NCBI GenBank assembly: GCA_045544655.1
Contig: JAZPZL010000078.1
Coordinates: 1-20,979 of the forward strand
Reading direction: 5' to 3'
Length of the DNA: 20,979 bases
Origin: RGIG5579 sp045544655
GTDB lineage: Bacteria > Bacillota > Clostridia > Oscillospirales > SIG627
Shown: piece by piece, positions 14,501-20,979 of the stretch
Layout of the letters: each line of letters opens with the position of its first letter
Position numbering within the stretch: the first letter of the stretch is position 1
Notes under the pieces: model-generated
Databases searched by the model: none
What the model was told of the DNA's origin: nothing
What the model saw: only the letters and a program-made list of their open reading frames with translations
Program-made: the position numbers and the translations under genes

Positions 14501-16876
14501 TTACTCGAAGTGGCTCATCATACGAAGGATTCTGCGAACAGCATCCAAAACGGCGGTACGGGAAATGTGACCCTCCTCCATACGCTGAACGATGTCGAAA
14601 TCCGTGGGAGCGCCGGGCATGGTCTCGGTGAATTTCACGGGCATCTTTACGTCACTTCCTGCGGCAAGCTCATCTTCAAAGTGGGCGTAGGTCCACCAGT
14701 CGGTCATCACCAGACCGGGATACTTCCACTCGCCCTTGAGAATACCGCGGATCAGCTCCCAGCTTGCGCTGGAGCGTCTTGAGTTCACCATATTGTAGCT
14801 GGTCATAATGCACCAGGGATTTGCCTTCTTCACGGCAATTTCAAAGCCGCGGAGATAGATCTCGCGCAGAGCTCTCTCGGAAACGCGGGAGTCGCTCATC
14901 TTACGGTTGATCTCTTTGTTGTTACAGCAGAAATGCTTTACGGTGGCGGCGATCTTCTGACTCTGAACACCCTTGACCATCGCGGCGGCAGTCATACCCG
15001 TTGCAAAGGGATCCTCGGAGTAATACTCGAAGTTTCTTCCGCACAGAGGGCTTCTGTGAATGTTCATACCGGGAGCCAGCCAGATGCCGGAGTTGTTCTC
15101 CTTGACCTCCAGCGCGGCAGTCTTACCGATCTTTTCCACGATACGAAGGTTCCAGGTCTGCGCCATGGTATTTCCGCTGGGGAAATAGGTGGTGAAAACG
15201 CCGCTGGCGTCGTGGGTACGGCAACCCGCAGGACCGTCGGAGGTGGGAACGGGGGGAATCTGATGCTCGTCGCGCCAGCCCTCTTTGGTGCGGAGGGGAA
15301 GCATTGCGCCGATGTAACCGGTCTGAGTGGCGTTGACGGCGGGATGACCGTAAAGCATATCGGTCATTTCACGGTCGGTCAAGCTTGCAATGAATTCCTC
15401 CACGCAGTCGTTTTCAAGGGCGTATTCCAGGCTGAAGTCCTTCTCGGGCTTCTTTGCCTTCAGAGGGGCGCCGCGACGGGGGGTAGCGGGAATTTCCGCC
15501 TTGGGAAGAGCCTCGTATTTACCGGATGCGGTCAAGCGCTTCTCCAGAGTGGTGGGAGCCAGGTAAGAATGGAGACGGCGCAGGATCTCGTCTTCCTTCT
15601 TCTGAAAGGTCAGAACCTCCTTGCAATCACGGACGTTGGTACCGAGAAGCACCTTGTATTCACCCTTTTCCAGAATGAAGGCGCTCTTCTCGATCTTGCC
15701 CAGATCGTCGAAGGAGCCGAAGGCACGCAGATCGAAGGTCAGGGTCAGCTTCTGGCTGTCACCGGGCTGAAGCTCCTTGGTCTTGGCAAACGCAGTCAGC
15801 ACCTTGGCAGCCTTGCCCAGCTTTCCTTGAGGAGCGGACAGATACAGCTGAACGACCTCTTTGCCGCGGAAAGCACCGGTATTCTTTACCGAAACCTCAA
15901 CCTTTACGGTGTTCTTCTCCAGATTTGCGGAAAGGCACTTGATCTCGTAGGTGGTATAGGAAAGACCGAAGCCGTAGGGGAATACCACCTTCTCGGGACA
16001 GAAGGTCTCGAAGTAGCGGTAGCCTACGAAAATATCCTCCTCGTAGCGAACGTAGTCGTTGCTTTCATTATAAGTGGCAGTGGAGGGGTAATCCTCAATA
16101 TGCTCTGCCAGGGTATCCTGCAGGTGACCGGAGGGATAATTCTTGCCCAGCAGAATATCCACCAGAGCCTCGCCTGCAAAGGAGCCGCCGAATACGGGAT
16201 ACAGCATTGCACCTACCTTGGGATTGTCCAGGAAGGGCTTGGTTGCCAGCATGCCGCAAACGGTGAAGATCACGATGACGGATTTAAAATCACGTCCCAG
16301 CTTTTCGCAAAGCTCGATCTCGGAGGGAAACAGCTCAAAGCCGCCCACACCGGGCTTACGGTCACCGTCCACAGTACCCTCGGTAGAATAACGGAGAATG
16401 GACAGAATTGCCACGCCGCCGAATTTCACCGCCTCCTGATAAGTCTTTTCGCTGATGGGCAGGGGATCCAGATCACGGTAGGTATTCCAGACCCTTCTTT
16501 CCTGACGGGTCATCGTCTTCCCTTGCTCCATAATTTTTGCGACTTCTGCCTTCGCCTCGGTAATGAGAGGCTCAAACAGCTCGATCTCCCCGCGCTTTGC
16601 GGCGGTCTGAAGCGCGTCGGAAAGGCTGATGCGGACGTCGGACAGTACGTTTCCGCTTCCTCCGCCGCCGAAAATGAATTCACCCGCGCCTCTTCCGAAC
16701 AGACAAACTCTTTCCCCCTTTTGCAGAGGAAGAATTCCGTCGTTCTTCAAAAGGACCGTGCCTTCAATGGCAGCCTCCTTGGAAATTGCCAAATGCTTAG
16801 CCGAAGCCGTAACACAGCGGCCATCCTTGCCCAAGGGCTTTACGGGCGCATAGCGAAACCGTGCAAATCTTGCCAT
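14501..16876 (-). CDS. GH3 beta-glucosidase-type enzyme with circularly permuted domains
   Basis: A 791-residue family 3 glycoside hydrolase without a signal peptide, so likely cytoplasmic. The usual domain order is reversed. The alpha/beta sandwich (GH3_C) comes first: AAIEGTVLLKNDGILPL at 35-51 and GGGGSGN at 70-76. A fibronectin III-like domain follows (about 330-440, YGFGLSYTTYEI and GKEVVQLYLSAP). The catalytic TIM barrel (GH3_N) comes last (about 500-750). It contains SDGPAGCR, APGMNIHRSPLCGRNFEYYSEDP, KHFCCNNKE and VMTDWW with the nucleophile Asp726. This order is known in some rumen enzymes, such as those of Butyrivibrio fibrisolvens and Ruminococcus albus. The ATG at 16876 is preferred over one at 16897 because AAAGGAGA lies 6 nt before it. 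Exact aglycone or linkage is not readable. Confidence 0.95.
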   Translation of the reverse strand: MARFARFRYAPVKPLGKDGRCVTASAKHLAISKEAAIEGTVLLKNDGILPLQKGERVCLFGRGAGEFIFGGGGSGNVLSDVRISLSDALQTAAKRGEIELFEPLITEAKAEVAKIMEQGKTMTRQERRVWNTYRDLDPLPISEKTYQEAVKFGGVAILSILRYSTEGTVDGDRKPGVGGFELFPSEIELCEKLGRDFKSVIVIFTVCGMLATKPFLDNPKVGAMLYPVFGGSFAGEALVDILLGKNYPSGHLQDTLAEHIEDYPSTATYNESNDYVRYEEDIFVGYRYFETFCPEKVVFPYGFGLSYTTYEIKCLSANLEKNTVKVEVSVKNTGAFRGKEVVQLYLSAPQGKLGKAAKVLTAFAKTKELQPGDSQKLTLTFDLRAFGSFDDLGKIEKSAFILEKGEYKVLLGTNVRDCKEVLTFQKKEDEILRRLHSYLAPTTLEKRLTASGKYEALPKAEIPATPRRGAPLKAKKPEKDFSLEYALENDCVEEFIASLTDREMTDMLYGHPAVNATQTGYIGAMLPLRTKEGWRDEHQIPPVPTSDGPAGCRTHDASGVFTTYFPSGNTMAQTWNLRIVEKIGKTAALEVKENNSGIWLAPGMNIHRSPLCGRNFEYYSEDPFATGMTAAAMVKGVQSQKIAATVKHFCCNNKEINRKMSDSRVSERALREIYLRGFEIAVKKANPWCIMTSYNMVNSRRSSASWELIRGILKGEWKYPGLVMTDWWTYAHFEDELAAGSDVKMPVKFTETMPGAPTDFDIVQRMEEGHISRTAVLDAVRRILRMMSHFE

Positions 16877-16911
16877 AACAAATCTCCTTTTTTTCATTGT
16901 TTCTTGTCTTC

Positions 16912-16940
16912 ATTTTAAGACAAAAAAGAGGGCTTTTCAA
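16912..16940 (-). promoter_or_regulatory. Sigma-A promoter of the GH3 gene
   Basis: On the minus strand TTGAAA (16935-16940), 17-nt spacer, TAAAAT (16912-16917). The transcript should begin near 16905, giving a short leader to the ATG at 16876. Confidence 0.72.
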
Positions 16941-16964
16941 GTCAAAAAAAGATATTTTACAGTC

Positions 16965-17049
16965 ATTTTGTGCAAAACTCCCCGTTATTGGTCAAAAGGA
17001 AGATTTTTTTCAAAACTTAACTGCACGTTATTGACATTTTACACAAAAT
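16965..17049. repeat. Two inverted copies of a 14-bp candidate operator in the GH3/lipoprotein intergenic region
   Basis: Site 1 (16965-16978) reads ATTTTGTGCAAAAC. Site 2 (17036-17049), read on the other strand, is ATTTTGTGTAAAAT. They agree at 12 of 14 positions and each is itself near-palindromic. Site 2 fills most of the spacer of the rightward promoter (17031-17059). Site 1 lies about 25 bp upstream of the leftward GH3 -35. The centres are 71 bp apart, close to seven helical turns. This suits a repressor that binds both sites, possibly with looping. The repeat is seen; the function is inferred, and A/T-rich sequence raises the chance of coincidence. Confidence 0.5.
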
Positions 17050-17059
17050 TCGGTATGAT
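17031..17059 (+). promoter_or_regulatory. Strong sigma-A promoter of the ceramidase-like lipoprotein operon
   Basis: Perfect TTGACA (17031-17036), 17 nt, TATGAT (17054-17059). The start of transcription is expected near 17066. The spacer overlaps a 14-bp near-palindrome shared with the divergent GH3 promoter region. No intrinsic terminator is seen before the end of the window, so three genes may be read from here. Confidence 0.85.
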
Positions 17060-17100
17060 ATAAGATAGGAACATGGATAGGTATATAAAGAGGTAACAAA

Positions 17101-18597
17101 ATGAAACGATTTTTAGCGATCTTTTTGGCTCTGAGCACGATGCTGTGCTCCCTTGTTTCCTGTTCTTCAAGTCTTCCCGAAGCAGAAACGGAAGCGATAG
17201 AAACGGAAAGCGGAAAAACTGAGAAAAAAACCGAAGATAAAAAAGAAGAAAAAGGTGAGATCGTCTACCCCGAGGGCTTTTCCGTAGGCTTCGGCAGAGT
17301 GGATATTTCTCCCCCCGTTCCCGTTACCATTGATACCTACGGAGACGGTACGAGAGGCGAGATCCTCCGTGAAAAGCTTTACGCCACCTGCGTTGCCGTT
17401 TGCGACGGTGAGACCGTGGCTTTGATGTTCTCCCTGGATATGAAGCAAAGCACCGCCAGCGTGATCGAAAGGTTTGAAAAGGACATCGAGAAAAAGCTGG
17501 GCATTCCCGCTTCCAACGTGACCTTCACCGCGACCCACACCCACAACGCCCCCATCCCCACCGTAAAGGACGACCCCGCCAACATCAAGTGGCTCCAGAC
17601 CTGCTACAAGGCCATCCCCCAAGCGGCAGAGGACGCCCTGCGTGACCTTGCTCCCGCAGAGATCTACACGGGCAGAGGTGATACCACGGGTATGGGCTAC
17701 GTGCGCCGCTATCTGATGGCGGACGGCACTTATAAAGGCATCCACTCCGGCAACCCCAGCGAAGATTACGTAGGCAGAGAATCCGTTGCCGATCCGGAGC
17801 TTCGCACCATTCGCTTTGAGCGGAAAGACAAAAAAGATATTCTGATGACCAACTGGCAGTGCCACGCGGCCTCCTCCGCCGGAGATAAGGTGAACGGAAA
17901 ATACGTGGTTTCCGCAGATTTTATCGCTCCTATGCGCGAAGGCGTGGAAAAGGAGCTGGACGTACATTTTGCTTACTATAACGGAGCCTCCGGCAACGTA
18001 ACCTTTTCCACCAAATTCCCCGGTGAAAAGGTCTACGCCAACAATATGGCGTGCGGAGAAGCGCTGGTAGGCATCATCAAGGGTGCCGTTGAGAGCGAGA
18101 CCAAGGTAAACAGCGGCAAGGTCCAGGTACAGACCACCGTCATCGAGGGTCAGGTCCGTGCCGAAACCAAGGAAAGAGTCGAGCAGGCAGAGCTTGCTCT
18201 GAACGCCATTGCTACGGAAGGGCTTTCCAACAAGGAGCTTTTTGCAAAATACGGCTTTAACTCCAAGCGGGATTGCACTCATACCATTTCCCGCGGCTCC
18301 GAGGAAAGAACCATCAGCATCAATCTGACCGCCATTCGCTTCGGCGACATCGGCTTTGCGGGCGCTCCCTACGAAATGTTTGATACCAACGGCAAAGAGA
18401 TCCGCGACGCTTCTCCCTGCCAGACCACCATTTCCTGCGGCTACACCGACGGCTCCTTGGGCTATATGCCCTCCGAGTTTGCCTTCCCCCACGGTCAGTA
18501 CGAGGTGTACGCTTGCAAATTCGTAAGCGGCACCGGCGAAATCTGCGCCCAAAAGCTTGTGGAAATGCTCAGCTACACCACCGAAACCAATTCATAA
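17101..18597 (+). CDS. Ceramidase-domain lipoprotein, paralog 1
   Basis: A 498-residue lipoprotein of the neutral/alkaline non-lysosomal ceramidase N-terminal domain family (PF04734 type). The signal ends LVSC, with Cys21 lipidated, followed by a charged E/K-rich tether (about 26-55). The domain begins FSVGFGRVDISPP. Probable zinc ligands by family alignment are the histidines of THTH (146, 148), His255 in NWQCH, Glu425 in APYEMF and Tyr455 in LGYMP. The nucleophilic serine of true ceramidases lies in GDVSPN; here the motif is GNVTFS (298-303), with Thr at the serine position. The protein also lacks the C-terminal domain of full ceramidases (around 650-760 residues). Substrate is therefore open: a ceramide, another N-acyl compound or something else. 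AAAGAGG lies 7 nt before the ATG. The related second copy starts 16 nt after its stop. Confidence 0.87.
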   Translation: MKRFLAIFLALSTMLCSLVSCSSSLPEAETEAIETESGKTEKKTEDKKEEKGEIVYPEGFSVGFGRVDISPPVPVTIDTYGDGTRGEILREKLYATCVAVCDGETVALMFSLDMKQSTASVIERFEKDIEKKLGIPASNVTFTATHTHNAPIPTVKDDPANIKWLQTCYKAIPQAAEDALRDLAPAEIYTGRGDTTGMGYVRRYLMADGTYKGIHSGNPSEDYVGRESVADPELRTIRFERKDKKDILMTNWQCHAASSAGDKVNGKYVVSADFIAPMREGVEKELDVHFAYYNGASGNVTFSTKFPGEKVYANNMACGEALVGIIKGAVESETKVNSGKVQVQTTVIEGQVRAETKERVEQAELALNAIATEGLSNKELFAKYGFNSKRDCTHTISRGSEERTISINLTAIRFGDIGFAGAPYEMFDTNGKEIRDASPCQTTISCGYTDGSLGYMPSEFAFPHGQYEVYACKFVSGTGEICAQKLVEMLSYTTETNS

Positions 18598-18612
18598 AAA
18601 AGAGAAAATGTA

Positions 18613-20064
18613 ATGAAAAAAATTCTTTTTCTGCTTTTAGCACTTTCCCTGATCCTTCCCCTTTGTGCCTGCTCCTCCTCTTTGGATACGGACGTAGCCA
18701 CCGCCGTTGAGGAAACCTCCGAGAAAAATAAGACCGAGGAACAAAAAGACGAAGCGGCGAAGATCCCGGAGGGCTTTTCCACCGGCTTTGCCCGCGAGGA
18801 CGTGTCTCCCTACGGCTACTCGGTGCGTATGAACAGCACCAGCACCGCAACCAAGGTAAAGGATCCCATCTTCGCTACCTGCGTCGCCGTTTCCGACGGG
18901 AAGCAGATCGCCCTGTTTTTCTCTCTGGATATCCGCAACACCACCAAGGGTGAGCAAATGATGAACATCGTTTCCAAAGCAACGGGAATCCCGAAGGAGA
19001 ATATGTTCTTCACCGCGACCCACAACCACTCGGGACCCGATCCTACGGCTTCCACCTCTGACGTGACCCATTGGTACACGGATTTCTATAAGTCGCTGGT
19101 CAAAGCGGCAAAGGATGCCATCGCAGACCTTACCCCCACCGAGATCTATCTCGGCAAGGCAAATTCCCCCGAGGGAACCAACTTCGTCCGTCGCTATCAG
19201 CGTGCCGACGGCTCCTGGGACGGCATTCACAATGCCAACGTCTCCACCGCTCCCGTGGTTGCCTATGAGAGCGAGGCAGACAAGGAGCTGCGTACCATCC
19301 GCTTTGAGCGCGGCGATAAAAAGGACATCGTAATGGTCAACTGGCAGGCGCACGCCGCACACGCACTGACCTCCGATCATACCGCGATCACCGCAGACTT
19401 TATCACCAATCTTCGCGAGGGTGTGGAGAAGGAAATGGACGTGAATTTTGCCTACTATCAGGGCGCTGCGGGCGATATTAACTTCTCCTCCCAGATGAAC
19501 GACAGAAAATATGGTGGCTGGGAAGAGATCGGAACGGTCCTCGTTGACACGGTCAAGGAGGCTGTAAACGCCGAGCAGGCTGCCGAAAGCGGCAAGCTGC
19601 AGATCACAAAATCCGTTTTGGACGGTGTGATCCGAAAAGAGACCGCAGAACGCGTCAAGCAGGCAAAAGAGGTCAATAACGCCTCAGGCGATGAGGCAAA
19701 AGCCGCTTTGATGTCCAAATACGCCTTCGCTTCCCGCTATGAGGTAAGTGCAATTATCAAGCGTGCGGGAATGGGCGAGACCTCTCCCCTGCCCTTGTAC
19801 TGCATCTCCTTCGGTGACGTGGCATTCGCCTCCGCCCCCTTTGAAATGTTCAATACCAACGGAGTTCAGCTCCGCTCCTCCTCTCCATACAAAATGACCT
19901 TCAACTGCTCTTACACCAACGGAGCTTGCGGCTATATGCCCTCCGCTGAAGGCTTTGACCACCGTGGATACGAGTACGACACCTGCTACTATGAAAAAGG
20001 GACCGGCGAACGGGTAGTAGAAGAATCCGTCCGCATCCTGAAAGAGCATTTTTCAAACCGGTAA
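18613..20064 (+). CDS. Ceramidase-domain lipoprotein, paralog 2
   Basis: A 483-residue tandem paralog of the preceding lipoprotein, aligning along nearly its whole length (for example ADFITNLREGVEKEMDVNFA against ADFIAPMREGVEKELDVHFA). The lipobox is LCAC (Cys20), followed by a charged tether. Likely metal ligands are His137 and His139 in THNHSGP, His247 in NWQAH, Glu411 in APFEMF and Tyr441 in CGYMP. The canonical ceramidase serine is replaced: GDINFS (287-292) has Asn where GDVS has Ser. The paralogs differ from each other at this site and in the THxH loop, which suggests different substrates. The 15-nt gap contains only a weak AAAAAAGAGA purine stretch, so translation may depend on coupling to the upstream gene. 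I infer an outside-facing, membrane-tethered hydrolase. Confidence 0.86.
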   Translation: MKKILFLLLALSLILPLCACSSSLDTDVATAVEETSEKNKTEEQKDEAAKIPEGFSTGFAREDVSPYGYSVRMNSTSTATKVKDPIFATCVAVSDGKQIALFFSLDIRNTTKGEQMMNIVSKATGIPKENMFFTATHNHSGPDPTASTSDVTHWYTDFYKSLVKAAKDAIADLTPTEIYLGKANSPEGTNFVRRYQRADGSWDGIHNANVSTAPVVAYESEADKELRTIRFERGDKKDIVMVNWQAHAAHALTSDHTAITADFITNLREGVEKEMDVNFAYYQGAAGDINFSSQMNDRKYGGWEEIGTVLVDTVKEAVNAEQAAESGKLQITKSVLDGVIRKETAERVKQAKEVNNASGDEAKAALMSKYAFASRYEVSAIIKRAGMGETSPLPLYCISFGDVAFASAPFEMFNTNGVQLRSSSPYKMTFNCSYTNGACGYMPSAEGFDHRGYEYDTCYYEKGTGERVVEESVRILKEHFSNR

Positions 20065-20107
20065 TACAGCAATCGTTGCTTGAAATAAAACATAAAGGAG
20101 AACCCCT

Positions 20108-20941
20108 ATGAAATCCATTCGTCAGATTATTTCCTTTACTCTTGCATTGCTTTTGCTTTGCTCCACGCTGGTGAGTGCGGTATTTGCAAACGGAATCGAT
20201 ACTCCCTTCTTCCCCGTCCCCGGCGAAGATGAGGATGAGCTTTTGATCGGCTCCTTCTATTACACGCTTAGCGGCACCAACGCTACAGTGGTAGGATATG
20301 CCGGCTGGGAAACCGACATTTCCATTCCCGCTACGGTGGAGTATGAGGGTACTACTTATACCGTTACCGCCATCGGGGAAGCTGCCTTTGCCGCAGAAAA
20401 CAGCATCACCTCCGTAGCAATTTCCAAAAACGTCAAGACCGTGAGTGCAAACGCCTTCACCGGCTGTACGAAGCTCACCGACGTATGGTATGAGGGAACC
20501 GCCTCCGACAAAACCGGCATCACCATCACTTCTACCGGCAATACTACCTTTACCGGAGCCACCTGGCATTACAGCGCCTGTATCACCCGCCCCGGCGGAG
20601 ATAAGAATCACGCCTTTGATAACGCCTGCGATACAGAATGTAACTACTGCGACGTAACCAGAACCGTTTCCGATCACGTTTATGACAACGAGAAGGACAT
20701 CACCTGTAACGAATGCGGATATATGAGAATCGTTCCCGGCGACGTGGATGAAAACAACAGCGTTACCGAAGACGATGCCGTTCATCTGCTGTTCCATCTG
20801 TACTTCCCCGATCGCTATCAAATCAATAGCTACCACAACCCCGACTACAACAAGGACGAAATGGTGGATGTTAAGGACGTTTTCTATCTCCTTTACCACA
20901 GCTACTTCCCCGAACGTTTCCCCATTGTGCTGGAGCTGTAA
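20108..20941 (+). CDS. Secreted LRR protein with Cys-rich repeats and dockerin-like C-terminus
   Basis: A 277-residue exported protein. The signal peptide (1-27) has a long hydrophobic core and ends VFA, a type I cleavage site. It is followed by an acidic stretch, then a BspA-type leucine-rich repeat region (about 85-135: AIGEAAFAAENSITSVAISKNVKTV...AFTGC and LTDVWYEGT). Next come two cysteine-rich units (NHAFDNACDTECNYCDVTR and DHVYDNEKDITCNECGYMR, about 168-207), each with a CxxC pair. The C-terminus (212-272) has two dockerin-like calcium motifs, DVDENNSVTEDDAVHLLFHL and DYNKDEMVDVKDVFYLLYHS. This set-up is typical of clostridial surface or secreted proteins. AAAGGAGA lies before the ATG. 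A 43-nt gap without a real terminator separates it from the lipoprotein genes, so it may share their promoter. A binding or adhesion role is inferred; no cohesin is in the window. Confidence 0.88.
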   Translation: MKSIRQIISFTLALLLLCSTLVSAVFANGIDTPFFPVPGEDEDELLIGSFYYTLSGTNATVVGYAGWETDISIPATVEYEGTTYTVTAIGEAAFAAENSITSVAISKNVKTVSANAFTGCTKLTDVWYEGTASDKTGITITSTGNTTFTGATWHYSACITRPGGDKNHAFDNACDTECNYCDVTRTVSDHVYDNEKDITCNECGYMRIVPGDVDENNSVTEDDAVHLLFHLYFPDRYQINSYHNPDYNKDEMVDVKDVFYLLYHSYFPERFPIVLEL

Positions 20942-20979
20942 AAGCGCATAAAAAAGCATAAAAAAACTGTAGCAATCCA

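Noticed and set aside
14933..16918. A 661-codon open frame antisense to the GH3 gene
   Set aside because: Same reasoning: no domain, no plausible start signal, and the GH3 reading on the other strand is fully conserved.
17167..18552. A 461-codon open frame antisense to ceramidase-like paralog 1
   Set aside because: Composition is a shadow of the codon bias, and the opposite strand shows a lipobox and conserved motifs.
18608..18615. ATGTAATG, a start codon followed directly by a stop overlapping the paralog 2 start
   Set aside because: It looked like a start-stop control element, but the only purine-rich stretch fits the second ATG and spacing to the first is too short. Probably chance.
20068..20080. 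Small hairpin AGCAA-TCG-TTGCT between paralog 2 and the LRR/dockerin gene
   Set aside because: A 5-bp stem with a 3-nt loop and no following T tract is too weak for an intrinsic terminator.
20942..20979. A-rich tail after the last gene as a possible terminator
   Set aside because: No complete inverted repeat is visible before the window ends; nothing can be supported.

Overview
The window reads as part of the chromosome of a gut-type, low-to-mid GC Firmicute, probably an uncultured Clostridia related to Oscillospirales or Christensenellales. The clues are strong AGGAGG-type ribosome binding sites, textbook sigma-A promoters with 17-bp spacers, lipobox lipoproteins, and a surface protein with dockerin-like and cysteine-rich repeats of the kind common in that group. 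No tRNA, rRNA, CRISPR array, IS element or phage gene was recognised. Coding density is high. Four of the start sites given here (phosphodiester glycosidase, GH28, GH3, Tex) lie downstream of the first possible in-frame start and were chosen from ribosome binding sites and promoters.

Left part (1-6031). A polar amino-acid ABC importer runs leftwards: a lipoprotein binding protein, a probable read-through terminator, then a permease cut by the window edge. Divergent from it are a DUF3810 membrane protein with an HExxH motif, the RNA-binding protein Tex and an AI-2E-family membrane protein. These three end at a strong bidirectional terminator.

Middle (6033-8980). A leftward three-gene envelope operon encodes a membrane-anchored NAGPA-type phosphodiester glycosidase that starts at TTG, an unrecognised membrane-anchored extracytoplasmic protein, and a PAP2 phosphatase. 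The first two genes overlap by 4 bp and the third starts 1 nt after the second. This suggests a pathway acting on phosphodiester-linked glycans or lipid phosphates outside the membrane.

Right part (9000-20979). This is a carbohydrate and accessory island. It holds an AraC regulator translationally coupled to a GH-A/GH42-like glycosidase; a divergent pair made of a GH28-like beta-helix protein and a LysR regulator; a GH3 beta-glucosidase with circularly permuted domains; and, divergent from GH3, two tandem ceramidase-domain lipoproteins followed by a secreted LRR/dockerin-like protein. The GH3/lipoprotein intergenic region carries two copies of a 14-bp near-palindrome, one inside the lipoprotein promoter, which suggests shared control. 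Both ceramidase-like paralogs keep the probable zinc ligands but have lost the canonical GDVS serine, so their substrate is open.

The best candidates for something undescribed are the paired ceramidase-like lipoproteins with the permuted GH3, the unplaced glycosidase behind AraC, and the NAGPA/unknown/PAP2 envelope operon.
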